A DNA stretch of 64,000 bases from Undaria pinnatifida. Its lineage: Eukaryota; Sar; Phaeophyceae; Laminariales; Alariaceae. Positions within the stretch are counted from its first letter, which is position 1. Every line of letters starts with the position of its first letter. The translations under genes were made by a program, and so were the position numbers. The notes beneath the pieces were generated by a model. The model was not told the DNA's origin. It saw nothing but the letters and a program-made list of their open reading frames with translations, and ran no database searches. Where the stretch lies: contig JABAKD010000002.1 in assembly GCA_012845835.1 (NCBI GenBank), positions 682,001-746,000 of the forward strand, read 5' to 3'. Positions 45,870 to 58,083 of the stretch are shown here, piece after piece.

Positions 45870-46345
45870 CAATAATATACTGGTGCCAAAACCGTCAAAT
45901 TTATCCCCTCGAAAGGATTTACAGCTTGCATGCACGAATTGCCCCCTTCCCCCCCCCCCCCCCCCCCCCCCCCCTCCTCCAAACCCGCTCGCTTTTGACC
46001 AAAACCAGGCCCCCACGTCCTTCAAAACTCCGCCCCACCCCCCTCACCGGTTATTCGACTTACAAGATTCACTTGATAAAAGGATACATTTCCCTTCACA
46101 GCTGTCAGATTTTGTCCCCCTCAGAAACGGGTTTTATAGTTTCCGCGCACAGACTGACTAAAATCAGCCTGTTGACCCTGATAGCTACACTGTAGTTGTA
46201 AGGGGAGTCGCCGACCTATATCCTTAATGAGGACACACAACTCGTAATGCGCGCGATCAGAGTATCACACACAGCTTGCAAAGATGAGTTTCGACGAAAT
46301 CTTCGATCTCACAGCTGGAGTGTATTTTCATTTTTTATAATAAAA
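45870..46345 (+). repeat. R1 repeat, most complete copy
   Basis: Starts with a GCCAAAACCGTCAAATTTAT head, then about 24 consecutive C residues (45,951-45,975), the CTGTCAGATTTTGTCCCCCT block and the ATG at 46,284 (MSFDEIFDLTAGVYFHF, then stop). Nearly identical over most of its length to 37,080-37,480. Confidence 0.85.
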
Positions 46346-46555
46346 TAACACAACTCCGAGAAATCCCAAGACAAACCAAATAGTATCATAGAAGACACCT
46401 TGTTGTGGAGATAGTAAATCCCAACAGCCATGATACCCCCAATTGCCAAATCATGCAGAATAGCTGATCAATTCTCTGCTGTCTAGTGGCGGGAGCGGGC
46501 TACATATATATATGTGGTCATACCTTACCTACCAGCTCAGTCACGAGGGAGCCTA

Positions 46556-48803
46556 ATGTTGTTGTTGTTGTTGTTCTCACATTAACTCGCATAATCAAGT
46601 CCGTGGTCACAGGACAGGCTCCAGTCACTCTGGAGCTGAAGGATACCCCAGGGAAAACACACACAACCCAAGGTGGTACACGCATATATCACAGCTGACG
46701 CAATTCATGCCTCCACCAGAAACATACAAAAGTGAAATCGGGAGTCAGTCTACGATGTGCCAGGTCCAGGCCGGTGCATACGTCTCACCACTTACGCCTG
46801 GAGAAACCAAATATTCCGATTGCCACCCAAGCAAGACTACCACCTATATATTACACGTAGTATATATCACTACGCATACGCACGGCAGGCATAATAAGTC
46901 AATTGGAGAAAAAGAAACAAAGGAAAAAAAAGAAGATAAAGGAAAGGAAAGAAAAGAGGAGAAAAACGAAACAAAACGAAAAAAGCAAGCAAAGAGAAGA
47001 AAAAGACAAGAAAAGCAAGAAAAGACAAGACAAGAAAGCATGAAAAGAAGAAAAAGAGAAAAAAAAAGAAAAAAAAGGAAAAATGTCATACTAGCAGACC
47101 CTGGGAACTGGCTAAGGATGGCATTGGGCTAACAGAGGGTATCGCGTCCATCATCAATGGCACCTGGGAGAGAACGTAACATGGCGAAGAAGTCAGGGCG
47201 GTCTTATGCTATCTTGTGACGGCCATTAGCAGGCCCACAACTTTCAATACGATGATGGCCAAACCCAGACTTCAGTCTCTTGGGCATGACGCTCCCCCTC
47301 CCGCCCCTCCCCCTTTCCTCCCTTTCCCCCTCCCCCCTTCCCCCCCTCCCCCCCTCCCCCAGTCCCCTCCCCGCCTCCCCCCCCTTCCCCCTCCCCCCGG
47401 CCGCTTAGAGATGCCAACGGTGGATGGCGCTGCCGCAGCCATAGCGCGTCGCTCTGCAGCTTTGCGTCTCTCCGTTTCATGCCAATTCCGCATGAACAAC
47501 TCGGCTCCCTCCTCTACTCTTCGAAACCATCTGCCAGCCTTCTGAGCAGCCTTTCGCCATCCTTCGAATTATTCCAAAGACCGACATATCCTCCTTCAGA
47601 TGATCCATCCAGTCTTTCTCTTGCCCCCCTGAGTAGCCCTTACCCCCAACAAACTCCCCAAACATCACCCTCTGTGGCAGACGCTCCTCCCCCATACGTG
47701 CCACGAACCCCGCAAACAAAATCCTCCGTTTGCGCACTATCGCCTCAACGCTATCGGAATCTGTCTGGGCAAGCGCGTCGGCGTACATTAGGGTGTGGTC
47801 GTCGCGCTTCCGTTTCCGCCATCCAAGGCATCGGAGGAGCATGGAGCGGTGAACCCGTCGTAGCCTGTCATAGTCAGGCTTCTTCGGGCTTCACGTCATG
47901 CAACCGTACAGCAGTGTCTCGACCACCTCAGCTTTCAGCAACCGCACCTTCAACCATAAGCGCACACCCGGGCGATCATAGATTTCTACCTTGTACCGCT
48001 GGAAGCACGCCCAGGCCTTCTGAAGACGCCGCGTTATTTCAACGCTACGGTCTCTGTCTGCGGTGATAGCCCCGCCCAAGTATACAAACTGGATTGTTTG
48101 TTTGTAAACCTGGCCAGCTGCATTAATCGTGAAGGACACCTTCCCCCCGCTTTTGGTTTCCAGGCACATTACCTCTGTTTTCGCCTCGGATACTGTAAGC
48201 CCGAACGACGAGCACGCACTCACGATCGCCGCCATCATCCTCTCCAGCCCTTCTGATGATCGCGATACGATGCCCGCATCGTCCGCGTACAGGATACCCC
48301 ACAATCTCTGTACCCCCTCCCCCTCCTTCCCCCTACGTCCGTCGACTTTGCCTGTTCGTGAAGTGCCCTTTTTCTCGCCTTCCTCCTTTCGCTGGAGCTG
48401 CACCATGTTGTCCGTGATGGCTGCATCAGCGAGGAAGCGTTTCTCGGCCACACGCAGTACCGCCGTGAAAAACATGTTGAACAACAGTGGCGCGAGCACG
48501 CATCCTCGCCTGAGACCTTGCCCCACGTCGAACTTATCCGAGAACTCTCCATCACCCAACCGCACGCATGCTTGCACACCGTCGTGGAATTGGCGGATGA
48601 CGGCGAGCATTCTCGGTGGCACGCCAAAACGAGCAAGGACATCCCACAAAAGGCTTCGGTCGACGGAGTCGTACGCTTTGGTGAGGTCGATAAAGCACAT
48701 GTACAAGGGGGTGTCCTTCTTCCGCGCCAGTTCCTGCAGTCGTCGTACTACGAACATCATGTCAACCGTCGAGCGTTGGGGTCTGAACCCACACTGTTCC
48801 TCC
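46556..48803 (-). mobile_element. 5'-truncated LINE with intact reverse transcriptase core
   Basis: Non-LTR retrotransposon on the minus strand, starting in the reverse transcriptase ([12 protein letters not shown]) at about 48,803 and ending in CAA units at 46,556. It has no endonuclease, so it is truncated. The order is reverse transcriptase, C-terminal domain, Gly-rich end, a purine-rich (on the plus strand) tract and the 3' terminus. It shares all of these with the LINE at 49,700-60,252. Confidence 0.9.
47244..48803 (-). pseudogene. LINE reverse transcriptase, C-terminal part
   Basis: The reverse transcriptase frame runs 48,760-47,891 without a stop: [20 protein letters not shown], the [12 protein letters not shown] box and the catalytic [10 protein letters not shown] frameshift near 47,870 leads to RRILFAGFVARMGEERLPQR and a further break to the glycine/glutamate-rich end (ERHAQETEVWVWPSS). 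The polymerase core looks undamaged. The LINE clade was not resolved; the 3' tail of short repeats is common in several clades. Confidence 0.85.
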
Positions 48804-49704
48804 TACATATCCCCAACCTCCCATTTTTATACTCGTATTTAGAAAGCACGGAAATAATGAAATGTTTCGTCGGATTGCATACAGTACTATTATCTGCTGC
48901 CAGATACGTCGTCAGCAGCGTACCATTTCAAGAAGCACACAGAAAACAAAAACCCGCAGAAAACAATCAAAAAAAGAACGACCGTTGAAAAGTCATTAAT
49001 ATTTCATCTCGTACTACATCCGCCCCTCTCTAGTACTACTGACCCCGGCGGTAGTACTGACCCCGGCCGTCAGGCCGACCTCCCCTCCGCCTCGCTGGTT
49101 TCCTCGCCGAGGCTGGGTCCTCTTTTCCAACGTATCCACCTGGGCGATTGCACGTTGTCGCCCCATGTGGCTTGACACAAAAAGGGAAAGACATCGGGCA
49201 GAAAGAACAACGAGTGAATGTACCATCTTTCTCAATCTTGCAGGGTGTCGGTCATACACATACGCGCTCACACCACAGTAATTGATTCATGGAACCGCAG
49301 ATAGACCCGTTGCAAAATGCAACCAAATAATGCTTGAACTGTCGAAACTACCAGCACCAGCACCAGCACCACCTCTTGTCGAGGGGTCAAATCATACACG
49401 CACACAAACTCATACCTCCTACAAGTACATTCACGAAGAAGTAAGTGTTGTATTCCAAAATACCAGCAACATACATATTGTCATCTGCCTGCTTGGCGTT
49501 CACAGCCTCACTCAGTACTCAGTTCCCTGTGGTTTGGTACTGATGCTATTGCATGTACGTAGAACCCGAACAACTGCTGTTGAGCCGAGCAAAATCCATC
49601 AAATATCCAAGCACTGAAAAACTCATTGATCAGTGAGTCAGCACTCTCTCAAAAGTATCATGTAAGTCGTGCCAACTTAAGTCGAATGCGGCCGACATAG
49701 CGCC
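48804..49704. other. Unassigned DNA between two LINE copies
   Basis: Small open frames only. Short exact repeats GTAGTACTGACCCCGG occur twice at 49,032-49,070. Confidence 0.4.
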
Positions 49705-49710
49705 CCCTAT

Positions 49711-51190
49711 TTGGCGCAAGCAAGTACCGAGGGGCTGGTGTGCGACCGAGGAGACGAAAGCGGAGTTGAACGCACGATGCAGGATAGGGAAGACGCGAGG
49801 AAACGGGTCCGTTCTGCTCCAAACAATCGTGGTCTACGGCGAGCCTTGAAGTCCACCATCAAACAGCTGAAACACACGCGAGCGGAAGCTGTACAGAAGT
49901 TCTTCGAAGATTACGTCAGCCAACTCGAAGGGCGTATCCGAGAAGGTGATCAGTTTGGCTTCTACAAACACCTCAAGGGGATGGGTGTGGAAGGGAAGAG
50001 GACGTTGAACTTGCAGTACATCAAAAACGAGGAAGGTCGATTGCTGCGGGATACTGCCCTCATCCGCGAGCGTTGGGTGAGGTGGTTTCACAAACTGCTT
50101 AACACCAAGTCGCCGCCCCTTGACCCGAGCATTGTGGACGAGCATAAGCAGTGGCCCCCGTGCAGACCACTGGACGATGTCCCGTCTAGGTACGAAATGG
50201 AGGAGGCGATCCGTGCGTTGGCCAACCGAAAGGTGGTAGGGCCCGATGGTCTCCCGGCCCAGATTTTGAAGGTTTTGGCCGACGAAGGAGGATTGAACAC
50301 TCCCGGAAAGTTCCACGATATCATCGCCGCTTTGTGGAGGGGGGATGGCGTGCCGCAACAATGGAAAGATGCAACGATTGAGGTGCTTCACAAGGAAAAA
50401 GATCGGACTGAGTGTGGCAAGTATCGTGGCATCTCCCTTGTGGCTCACGCTGGCAAATTACTCCTCGAAGCCATCGCGGGTCGCCTGAGTGACTATGCGA
50501 ACGCGAGAACATTCTGCCGGAGGAACCGTGTGGGTTCAGACCCCAACGCTCGACGGTTGACATGATGTTCGTAGTACGACGACTGCAGGAACTGGCGCGG
50601 AAGAAGGACACCCCCTTGTACTTGTGCTTTATCGACCTCACCACAGCATATGACTCCGTCGACCGAACCCTTCTGTGGGATGTCCTTGCTCGTTTTGGCG
50701 TGCCACCGAGAATGCTCGCCGTCATCCGCCAATTCCACGACGGCATGCAAGCATGCGTGCGGTTGTATGATGGAGAGTGCTCGGATAAGTTCAACGTGGG
50801 GCAAGGTCTCAGGCGAGGATGCGTGCTCTCACCACTGCTGTTCAACATGTTTTTCACGGCGGTACTGCGTGTGGCCGAGAAACGCTTCCTCGCTGATGCA
50901 GCCATCACGGACAACATGGTGCAGCTTCAACGAAAGGAGAAAGGCGAGAAAAAGGGCACTTCACGAACAGGCAAAGTCGACGGGCGGAGGGGGAAGGAGG
51001 GGGAGGAGGTGCAGAGATTGTGGGGTATCCTGTACGCGGACGATGCGGGCATCGTATTACAATCATCAGAAGGGCTGGAGAGGATGATGATGGTGATCGT
51101 GAGTGCGTGCTCGTCGTTCGGGCTTACGGTCTCCGAGGCGAAAACAGAGATTACGTGCCTGCAAACCAAAAGCGGGGGGAAGGTGCTGTT
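49711..51190 (+). pseudogene. LINE reverse transcriptase, N-terminal and core part
   Basis: The frame 49,711-50,500 carries the region before the fingers ([34 protein letters not shown]). A frameshift near 50,495 leads to [44 protein letters not shown] and LYADDAGIV, ending at the Copia insertion. The catalytic Asp pair is present. Confidence 0.88.
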
Positions 51191-51732
51191 TGTTGAATAG
51201 CAGGATTCACAAGGAATCTATCGGCTGAAGGTAGATGCTTAATTCATAGTCAAATGAGTGTATGCAGAGTACTGGATAAGCTGTCGAACCATGTGATAGA
51301 TTTTTTTTTCTGTAGTATGGAAGAAAACACATATATGGTACTACTGCGCTCCACCAAGGAATAACGCGTTGACGGGTCACGTGCGTAAGATCAAAGCGTT
51401 GACTAGGTCATGTGCGTAAGATCAAAGTGTGTACTACGTCACGTGCGTAAGATTGACCTGGGTGTCATATGTATTGGATACTACCATACGAGATAATGTG
51501 TTCCAGTAAAAAGGAACAGACACGAGTGCTTGCACATCGAGTTCAATCTTCACATCTGCATCTGAACTTGGACAGTTCATAGTGACATAAGTTTTTGTTG
51601 ACCAACGAGAGCCCATTTAAAGTGATCCACCATCGTCTAATCCATCATCAGTCAGGCTCGAGCTCGTCTCGCCACGACGCTGGGTTAGCCTCTGAAGACC
51701 TTCATCGGTCAGGTACCACCACATTTCGAACA
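51191..51732 (+). repeat. Left LTR of the Copia element
   Basis: 542 bp, starting TGTTGAATAG and ending TTCGAACA, so the ends are TGTT...AACA. It contains three 31-bp spaced units of GTCACGTGCGTAAGATC (CACGTG or CATGTG at 51,378, 51,409 and 51,440). Differs from the right LTR by scattered substitutions and small indels, so the insertion is not recent. The sequence after it (GGTTATAAGCC) should hold the primer site but matches no tRNA end I can name. Confidence 0.92.
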
Positions 51733-51888
51733 GGTTATAAGCCTCCGTAGCGTGTAACACACAGCCCATGAACATCCCCTGCGGTGGAGCACAAGACTTA
51801 TGATTTTGCTGGATTAGTACGCAAGAAAGTTGGAACCAAATGTGAGTCGAGTTGAACGGCACTGGAACAACGTCCACGAAGAAAAAGT

Positions 51889-53027
51889 ATGCCCGGTGGA
51901 CAGACCGGCACGCTTCAGGCAATCTACGTACAAGATCGAGGTGAAAGAAAAAAGGAAAGCCCGGCGAGCGGGTCAGCACGCTTCAGGCGTCCCACGGACA
52001 GGATCAAGCCGAGTGCGAGAATAAACACGACGGCACAGGCCAGCACAAACAACGCATTCAGGGCACTCATGGAGGAGCCCGGTAACGTGGTGACATCAAC
52101 CATAAGGAATATTCCCAGATTTAGTGGGACCAAACCGGATAACTATCGCGAATGGAGCTCAAAGACCGGCGTAGTCTTGTTTTTGTCAAACAAAGGCGTG
52201 TTTGATGTTCTGATTGGATCGGTTGAACCGATACCAGCAATCACAGACAGTCACACGTCGGACACTCCGACGAATCTGGTGGAACGTCAACGCTGGAAGC
52301 GAGCGTGCGAAACCCTCTTCTCCGTACTTTACTTTGTCACTAGCGGTCCTGCATCTACCCTAGTTCGCCAACATGAAGACAGGGCTTCGGCGGGGGGTCT
52401 GGGACACGGACAGACGGCATGGAACGCTTTGTACACCAAGTACAACAGCAACATCAAGAAAGCACCGCGGGCCTGCTACGAGAAGCTTGTGAGCTTCCGG
52501 ATGGAGCAAGCGCAAGATCCTGATGACTATACCATCACGCTAATGGAGATTCGAGGGTGACTTTATGAAATAGGAAAGAAAATCTCGGTCCAGAGGTTTG
52601 AAGACATTTTATTGCAAGGCTTGACCGGCGACTACGAGCTTTCACAGCCCAAACTTTGGCCTTAACGAAATTAAATCAATGATGAGAAACTTGTGCATCG
52701 ACCGAACTCTCGAGACCAGGATATGCAAACAAGCTGGTTGGCAGAGGAGCGATAATGACAACCACCAAAGGATCACGGAAGGTACGATGCTACAACTGCC
52801 AAGAATTCGGACACATCAAGCGAGACTGCACAAACAGCAAGAAGAAGCGATCTGCTACACCAAAATGGTGCTCGCTACACAACTCTACCACACACAGCGA
52901 TGCCGAGTGCAACGCTCAGAAATTGAATCACGATGTGGAGAACCAACCGCAGGGAGAAGTACAAAGTGCTCACACAGCGACTGCGTCGACGGCGACGGAA
53001 GAAGAAGACTTCGGGATGCCTTCGTGA
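51889..53027 (+). pseudogene. Copia gag with CCHC zinc knuckle
   Basis: The frame 51,889-52,560 reads FSGTKPDNYREWSSKTGVVL and later KYNSNIKKAPRACYEKLVSF, typical of the Copia Gag body. A stop at 52,558 interrupts it; the frame continues for about 35 codons (FEDILLQGLTGDYEL). The zinc knuckle CYNCQEFGHIKRDC (C-x2-C-x4-H-x4-C) lies at 52,785-52,830 in another frame, followed by WCSLHNSTTHSDAEC. This protein would coat the element RNA. Confidence 0.85.
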
Positions 53028-53029
53028 CG

Positions 53030-53800
53030 TCTGGTTGGCGTCGACAGTGGAGCACCAGACAGAGAGTGAGTAGTGTTGGTGGTAAGACACGGCAGTTGAT
53101 CTTCTTGGTGGTGATTGACTGTTGAGGACCTGATGTGGTGTGTGCACGTTATTTAGATCCGAAGACAGTACGGGTTTCTAATTATCCTCTTCTGGATTAT
53201 GATATGGGAATTCGGGGATGAAGTTAAGATCGCTTGTTTTCTTGTGTTCGGAGCTAATGCAACAACCTCTCTACTCTTTTCCGAGCACCTGAATGGTGCT
53301 GACCACCCCCCCTCAGGCCAAGGGAGGATACGTTCTGGTCAAGTAGACCTTGCCTAGCTCAAGGCGTGTATACAGCGGACCCCATCAGCAGAGTTTCAGG
53401 GAACTGCGCAACCAACCAAGAGAAGGGAGACTAGCGCTGACACATCCAGACTTGCTCCGAAAACCTTGAGCATGCTGGTAGTTAGTAGAGCATCCGGACA
53501 CTATTTTGATGATGAAGTTCACCCGGGTCTGAAGGACAAGCAGCTGAAGTACAAGCCACACGAGAGACCCCACAAGATAGTGACCGCAGGACGACACTTT
53601 CTTACTAGGAACGGCCACTGGTACGGTTTCCGGGAAAATCATCGACACGGAAGACAACAAGCACCAGGTGAACCTTGAAGGCTTGATTGTGCCTGGGCTG
53701 GGACATCACCTTTTCTCCACAACACAAACGGCTACGTCCGGAAAAACCACCATCATCGACTCTCGTCCCCGTCTGGAGCAAAATCACCACTTCCTGCCAT
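53030..53800 (+). pseudogene. Copia protease region, heavily decayed
   Basis: The aspartic protease active site VDSGA is seen at 53,040-53,054, followed soon by a stop. The end of the protease, LIVPGLGHHLFSTT, is seen at about 53,680-53,725. The part between is scrambled by frameshifts. Confidence 0.65.
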
Positions 53801-53873
53801 TACACCAGCTGAACATAAACCCAGAGCTGCTCTCCTTTGGCCTCTCGAGATTGCGGAAGCTACTAGGGATGAG

Positions 53874-54551
53874 GTGTCCCTCTCAGCAATACGGGTACCG
53901 GCTGACATTTGGTACAGACGAATGGGACACACTAACTCCCGAAGTTTGAGGACTCTGCGCGTCGCCGGAGACAATGGCAACAACTCCAGTGACGACATGT
54001 CGCCATGCGACCTGTGCGCATGTGGAAAAAGCAAGCTACAGTGCCATCCCAAAACAACTACCCACACTACCGATCAACCTTTCCAACTGGTGTACACCGA
54101 TCTTCTCGGACCCGTACCCCCACCTGCACTTGGAGGATTTTGCTACGTCAGCAAATTCACGGACCAGCACAGTAAATGGAAGGAGGTATTCCTCATCAAA
54201 GAGAAGGGTGACGCGGTAAGCTCACTCCAACAGTTCGTGCGGACCGTGGTAATTCCGCGGGGCCTGCGGATCGAACGCCTTCGCACGGGCCGGTGGGGGG
54301 GGTATACGTCAGGGTACTTCGAAAAGTACTGCCTTGACACGGGGATTCGTCACGAGTTTGCCGCCACCAACACGCCTCAACAAAACGGAGTATCAGAACG
54401 AGACGGGCGAACAATTGCCAACATCGCACGCTGTCTACTGAAAGATGCGGAATTCCCGAAATCTCTTGAGGAGAATTTTTTTGCACGGCAACGTATTTGG
54501 CCGACCGCATGCCACACTCCGCGCTCCAATCACAAGCCCCCTTCACGGTAG
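53874..54551 (+). pseudogene. Copia integrase with lost catalytic residue
   Basis: 225 codons. The zinc-binding part shows WYRRMGHTN and CDLCACGK. The core shows YTDLLGP with the first catalytic Asp and NGVSERDGR with the Glu. The second Asp, expected in LRxDxGGE, reads LRTGRWGGYTS, so Asp and the following Glu are both Gly. The enzyme would be inactive. A stop and shift follow before the C-terminal GKP-type region. Confidence 0.88.
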
Positions 54552-55400
54552 TGTTTGGCGTACCTGTCAAGCTGGATCACCTCCGCACGATCGGAGCTAG
54601 GGCTTTTGTACACGTCGAAACACACACGTCGAAGCTCGAGGGCAAGGCCTGAGAAGGTAAACTTTGTGAGTACAGCATGAACAGCAAAGCGTACCGGATT
54701 TACAGCAACAAGACGGGACGCGTGACAGAGAGCCGCAATGTCATCTTCATCGAGACCCCAGCATCGACACTGGCTGACTCTACTGAGAGCAGCACCACCG
54801 GCGACGCAGTCAGTGCTCACGAAGACAACTCACCGGCAGAAACACGGACGACATATGTATCACCCACAGCGAAGAGATAGACCGCCTCCTGAAAAAACTG
54901 TCGAAGCTCACGAGTAGGAACATGGACCATGCAACACCAGCTGGCGCGGAGGAGCCGGCCGCTGAAGGAACCGACAGTGACCAGACACTCGAGACGACCC
55001 AGACAGGAGCATTGCCGACAGACAACGAACTCAGAGGCGCAAGACTTATGAGCGCACGCGCAAGTGGTGCCCTAACGCCGGTCTCACACGAAGGACTAAA
55101 CCCTCACCAGCAGCGAGAACTGCGTAACCTGGGATTGCTCACTAGCCCAATGACAAGTGACGCAGAGGTCGCGCACGAGAAAGAAAACATGGTGGAATAC
55201 GCGCTGGTAGCTGAAACCGAGCACAGGTCAGATGGAGTACGAGAACACGGGATGGAAGTATACATTGACTACGCCGTAGCAACTGGAAACCCCTCTCTGA
55301 GCACAGTTCGGATGGGGAGGTCATTACCATCCCGAACACATTCAAGGAGGCGACGGAATCGCCACAAGCGACCAAGTGGAAAGAAGCCACGAACAAGGAG

Positions 55401-56894
55401 ATGGGCAGCCTCGAGAAACACGCAGTCTTCAACCTGGTATCTGCAGACTTAGTACCACGGGAGCACAAGGTGATCGGGACCGAGTGGGTCTTTAAGGTCA
55501 AAACCGATCACACGCTGAAAGGTAGAGCTGTGGTTCAGGGCTGGGGACACGTACCGGGAATCGACTGTGGCTGCACATATGCACCAGTATGCCGTGTCCA
55601 GAGCATCCGCATGGCACTCGCCATAGCTGCGAGCGAAGACTGGGAAATATTTCAGCGTGATGTACAGACGGCGCTTCTAAACGCCGAGGTACAGGAGGAG
55701 GTGTATGTGAAGACTTCTCCAGGCTACGAATCGCTTGACGCTAGAACTGGACGTCCCACGTGATGAAACTCAAAAAGAGTCTCTACGGACTTCGTCAAAG
55801 CCCTCGCAACTGGTTCAACATCATCAACGATTCATTGAGAGACATGGGGTTCACAGCGACTGCGTCTGATCCATGTGTCTACATCTTCGGCTCAGACGAC
55901 AACCTCAGCATTCTGACCATGTACGTAGACGACCCCCTTCTTCTTGGAGGAGACACGCCGCTACTGAAGGACCTTAAATCCAGCTGATGGACCGATTTGC
56001 CATGACCGACATGGGAGACGTCTCGATGGTGCTAAGCATGCAAACCACCAGAGACAGGGACGCTAAGACTCTGACCGTTATCCAAGAGCATTACGCCAAG
56101 TCACTCCTGGCGCGATTTGGCATTGTAGAATGCAACCCAGTGCGCACGACGGGAACAGGAGCGAAGTTGCCCCTCAAGCAACCGGACACGATGCTGCTAG
56201 ACTCTACGGGCATCCAACTTTACCAGGCCCTCACGGGGTCTCTGATGTTCCTGAGCCAATGCACGCGCTACGATATCATCCACGCCGTCAACCAACTGGC
56301 CCGAGCCATGAGCAAACCATCCAAACTGCACATGACAGCAGCAACGCATCTTCTCCGCTACCTAAAGGGAGATATGGGCCTGGCAATCACGTACAAGACA
56401 GGGTGTTTCAAAATGACGGGGTATTGCGATGCGAGCTGGGAAACAACCCTGACAACGGCAAGTCAACCTCCGGCTACTTGTTCATGCTGGCTGAAGGACC
56501 ATTGAAATTCAAGGCTGCGCTCCAGAACGTGACGGCGCAGTCGACTCTGGAGGCGGAACTCAACTCAATGGCACACGCAAGCAAGAAGGCGGTGCATCTA
56601 TCCAATTTGATGGCCGAGCTGAGATGTGGAAATCTGTTTGAAAGTGTATCGCTCTTTGGCGACAACACCGGAGCCCTACTCATAGCAGGAAGCAGCACCT
56701 ACAGCTCTCGCACGAAACACATCGCTATGCGCTTCTTTTACTTGAAGGAGCTGGTCAAGGACGGCAAAATCACCATCCACCACGTGGCAACACAGAAACA
56801 ACTGGCAGACGTAAGGACTAAGTTCCTCACGAAGAACACGCATCGGCACCTACTGAAACTTATCGAGGGATACACCACAAGAAATGAGATATAA
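55401..56894 (+). pseudogene. Copia reverse transcriptase and RNase H
   Basis: Frames 55,401-55,763 (TEWVFKVKTD, FQRDVQTALLNAEVQEEVYV), 55,760-55,987 (KKSLYGLRQSPRNWF and the catalytic YVDD), 55,987-56,505 (LTGSLMFLSQCTRYDI, HLLRYLKGDMGLAI), then after a shift to 56,894 the RNase H (KSTSGYLF, TLEAELNSM, GDNTGALLIA, RTKHIAMRFFYLKE). All catalytic motifs are recognisable but at least three frame breaks separate them. Confidence 0.9.
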
Positions 56895-58083
56895 GGAGGA
56901 CACGAGCCACCCAAGATCGACCCGAAGGAAGAGATTCCACAATGACCACGACAAAGAGAACACGTCAAGAAACGACAAAGAGAAAGGAATTAATCCAAGA
57001 TCGACCTGAACGGACCCCAAGTTTTGACGACAACATGCGTATCTTTTACAAATATAGGAATTCGACAGCAAGATGGATCGAGATCAGGAAGAGCCATTCG
57101 GACGAAGCCACACGTCATCACACATTATTATACCAACATGTACACCATGTCCGACAACCAGGAACGCGAGGAGGCTCACACCGTGAATATTTCCGACGAC
57201 GGTATAGCTACGGGACAAGAACGGTGAACACGCCTGAACGACAGGTTCCCTTTCTTGGAAGAAAACTTCAGAGAAGAGGCAGCGGTGCAGATTGCCAACT
57301 GGACGATCAAGCAAGGCGTCGAAGACTACTCCGATAGGTCATTTATAACGTTTGTGTGGAATGTAATAGAAGGAGGGGAATATGAGGACTTGATGGAAGC
57401 CCAGCGCTTCTTTGAGTTTCTCACCAGCGCATGGACTAAAGCTGCAACCCCAAGTTTAGATTAGATGGTCTCAGCTCAAAACCTTCTCGATAGCAACGTG
57501 CTGGCCAAGTGGGGTTGACCGCGAACGGAGGGCGTGGAAGAAGTATTACCCAGAAAATCCCAAGGAGCAGGAAGAAGAATGCGAGCGCAGCCTTGGTCGT
57601 ACGAAGGCTAGACTCGAAAGAGAGAACGAAGCATGTCCAGTGGAACTTACACACAAACAGTCAGCAGTAATGGATGATGTTAGAGAAGAAACAAGGCAGA
57701 CCTCGTCGGAAGCAACGGAGGCGATCGCCCATCTAGCCGAAGACACCATTGGCACTATAACGTCCACCATGACGTGTAATGTAAGAGCTGAGTTGCACAA
57801 CATCGTTAGAGAGAACCTACCGGCCAACGGGGGGGGGCGGTAAAATGATCTTCGGAAGATCTAAAACATAGCATACGCAGGCTGAGCAAAAATGGGAGAA
57901 TACACTTTGACACGATCTTGTTTCTGCAATAACGCCTTGGACAAGGAAAGTAGAGTAAAGCTGAGCAGAGAAAGATGACATCCTCTGACACGGTATTTTT
58001 TGCAAACTGCGGTTCAAACCAGCATATTATAAAGGTGATTATGGCCTAACATATTTGGCATGGAAATTGCATCCAAGAAGGAG
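56895..58083 (+). pseudogene. Extra degraded ORF between Copia pol and the right LTR
   Basis: A coding-like stretch begins near 57,137 (MYTMSDNQEREEAHTVNISD). After a stop it goes on in the same frame (FREEAAVQIANWTIKQGVED to 57,464), and after a frameshift near 57,515 reads DRERRAWKKYYPENPKEQEE and ELTHKQSAVMDDVREETRQT to a stop at 57,841. It is polar, charged and probably helical. No homology recognised. Copia elements normally end soon after RNase H, so this is an addition: a captured gene or an accessory ORF. Confidence 0.55.

Noticed and set aside
48129-48842. 237-codon plus-strand frame
   Set aside because: Antisense shadow of the minus-strand LINE reverse transcriptase.
49834-50448. 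204-codon minus-strand frame
   Set aside because: Antisense shadow of the LINE reverse transcriptase, whose plus-strand frame has the catalytic motifs.
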